A DNA stretch of 64,000 nt from Mercenaria mercenaria (Eukaryota; Mollusca; Bivalvia; Venerida; Veneridae), in the NCBI RefSeq assembly GCF_021730395.1, contig NC_069371.1, positions 50,664,001 through 50,728,000 of the forward strand. Direction: 5' to 3'. Positions 63,245 to 64,000 of this stretch are shown here, piece after piece. The position numbers and the translations under genes are program-made. Below the pieces are notes generated by a model that searched no databases, was not told the origin of the DNA, and saw only the letters and a list, made by a program, of their open reading frames with translations. Position 1 is the first letter of the stretch; the number at the start of each line of letters is the position of its first letter.

Positions 63245-64000
63245 TAGAGATAGCACCTAATTTTTTCAAATCATAGGTATGAAATTAAAGAGCTTTGAAA
63301 TGAAGGCAAATGTCCATATATTTCTCACAAATAGATATATTGACAATATTTTTAAACCAGAAGCGTAGAGTTATGAGCATTTAATATTTCATATACAAAT
63401 GTAAAAGAAAATTTTGTGATCAAGGAAAAGGAAAATGTAACTCTTCTTGAACATGGAGAGCAGAAACATCAAAGGGACATAATATATTGAATATTTTCTA
63501 TTTGGGTGCATTTGATTTAACATTCAGCTGTGATCAGGATTGCTAAATAATGATACATGATACTGTTCGCTAAAAATGTAGAACATCTGGAGCAGTCTGA
63601 TACCAGCAAAAACATGTTGTAGCAGAATGCAAATATTTAAGTTCTGATCGGGTCTCGAACTCAGGACCTCTCACACCTAAGGCAGACACTCTATCACTTC
63701 CCTGTAACAGCAGTACCTATAGCTAGCCAGTTTAAGTGCACCCTTATTCTCTTCCCGACTACATTACGTGAACTGGAACAATTTTGTGACAATAACATGT
63801 TCGGTGTACTCAGGATTATCGGCGTATTCGCTTTATTACCTAACACGGCAATTTTCGTGTAAAGAAAAAATATAATATAATTTTGCCAACATTTTAATCG
63901 GTCAAAACTGCCCAAATTTCTCTGACGTATTTCTTAGAGTATGAACTTACTAACTGGTAGTATCACTGAATCTTTTATATTTGACCTTTTAGCAGCAGGC
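63245..64000. other. Sequence without counterpart in the first copy
   Basis: Past about 63240 the alignment to intron 5 of gene B stops, and exon 6 of gene C is not reached. This is either an insertion continuing past the window or a rearranged breakpoint. A tRNA-like block (63640-63716) is the only recognisable item. Confidence 0.6.
63640..63716 (-). other. tRNA-like sequence (SINE head or pseudo-tRNA)
   Basis: The minus strand reads ttacagggaagtgatagagt, like box A, then ttaggtgtgagaggtcctga and gttcgagacccg, like box B. It is related to 17990-18052. The stems are imperfect, so it is unlikely to be a working tRNA. Confidence 0.5.

Noticed and set aside
1-64000. LTR retroelements, virus-like elements, CRISPR arrays or bacterial operons
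   Set aside because: I saw no paired long terminal repeats, no capsid, integrase or protease text, no regularly spaced direct repeats and no bacterial gene organisation.

Overview
The window is eukaryotic and AT-rich. Genes have many short exons with GT-AG introns, and most of the rest is interspersed repeats. The tRNA-derived SINEs, palindromic MITEs and degenerate tandem repeats look like those of bivalve molluscs. That placement is by recall of repeat style, not by a search, and the species cannot be fixed.

The layout is a tandem array of class C GPCR genes of the GABA-B receptor type, all on the + strand. Gene A contributes only its last three exons (2769-6553). Gene B is complete: 16 exons over 16727-47945, predicted 749 residues, all exon phases compatible. 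Gene C contributes its first five exons (57723-62702) and runs off the right edge. The repeat unit is about 34 kb without later insertions. Bases 1 to about 23600 align by eye with about 33697 to 63240, introns and intergenic DNA included, so the array arose by large segmental duplication.

Because both copies lie in one window, each serves as the empty-site control for insertions in the other. Four insertions can be placed almost to the base. A 7.17-kb DNA transposon sits in intron 13 of gene B (36415-43584, ATT duplication, empty site at 2113-2115). A tRNA-derived SINE sits at 9603-9879 (14-bp duplication, empty site at 50731-50744). A 1.0-kb TIR element sits at 17607-18617 (TA duplication). 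A 186-bp MITE sits at 23041-23226 (TTAA duplication). The 7.17-kb element carries decayed coding pieces: a Cys/His-rich N-terminus, a transposase-like core, an XPG/FEN-like PIN nuclease and a Cys-rich C-terminus. This best fits the Academ superfamily.

Between genes A and B (6.6-16.4 kb) and between B and C (47.9-57.4 kb) I see only repeats: a LINE 3' end, old SINEs, mariner-like fragments, microsatellites and degenerate tandem repeats. Each of genes B and C has a conserved TATA box about 285 bp upstream of its start codon. Intron 6 of gene B holds a tandem array of degenerate copies of the 3' end of exon 6, most with a GT-type donor-like site.

The receptors have a signal peptide, a Venus-flytrap ectodomain and seven TM segments. 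Their tail is only about 40 residues and lacks the coiled coil of canonical GABA-B subunits. Some pocket residues known from GABBR1 appear to be replaced, so the ligand may not be GABA.
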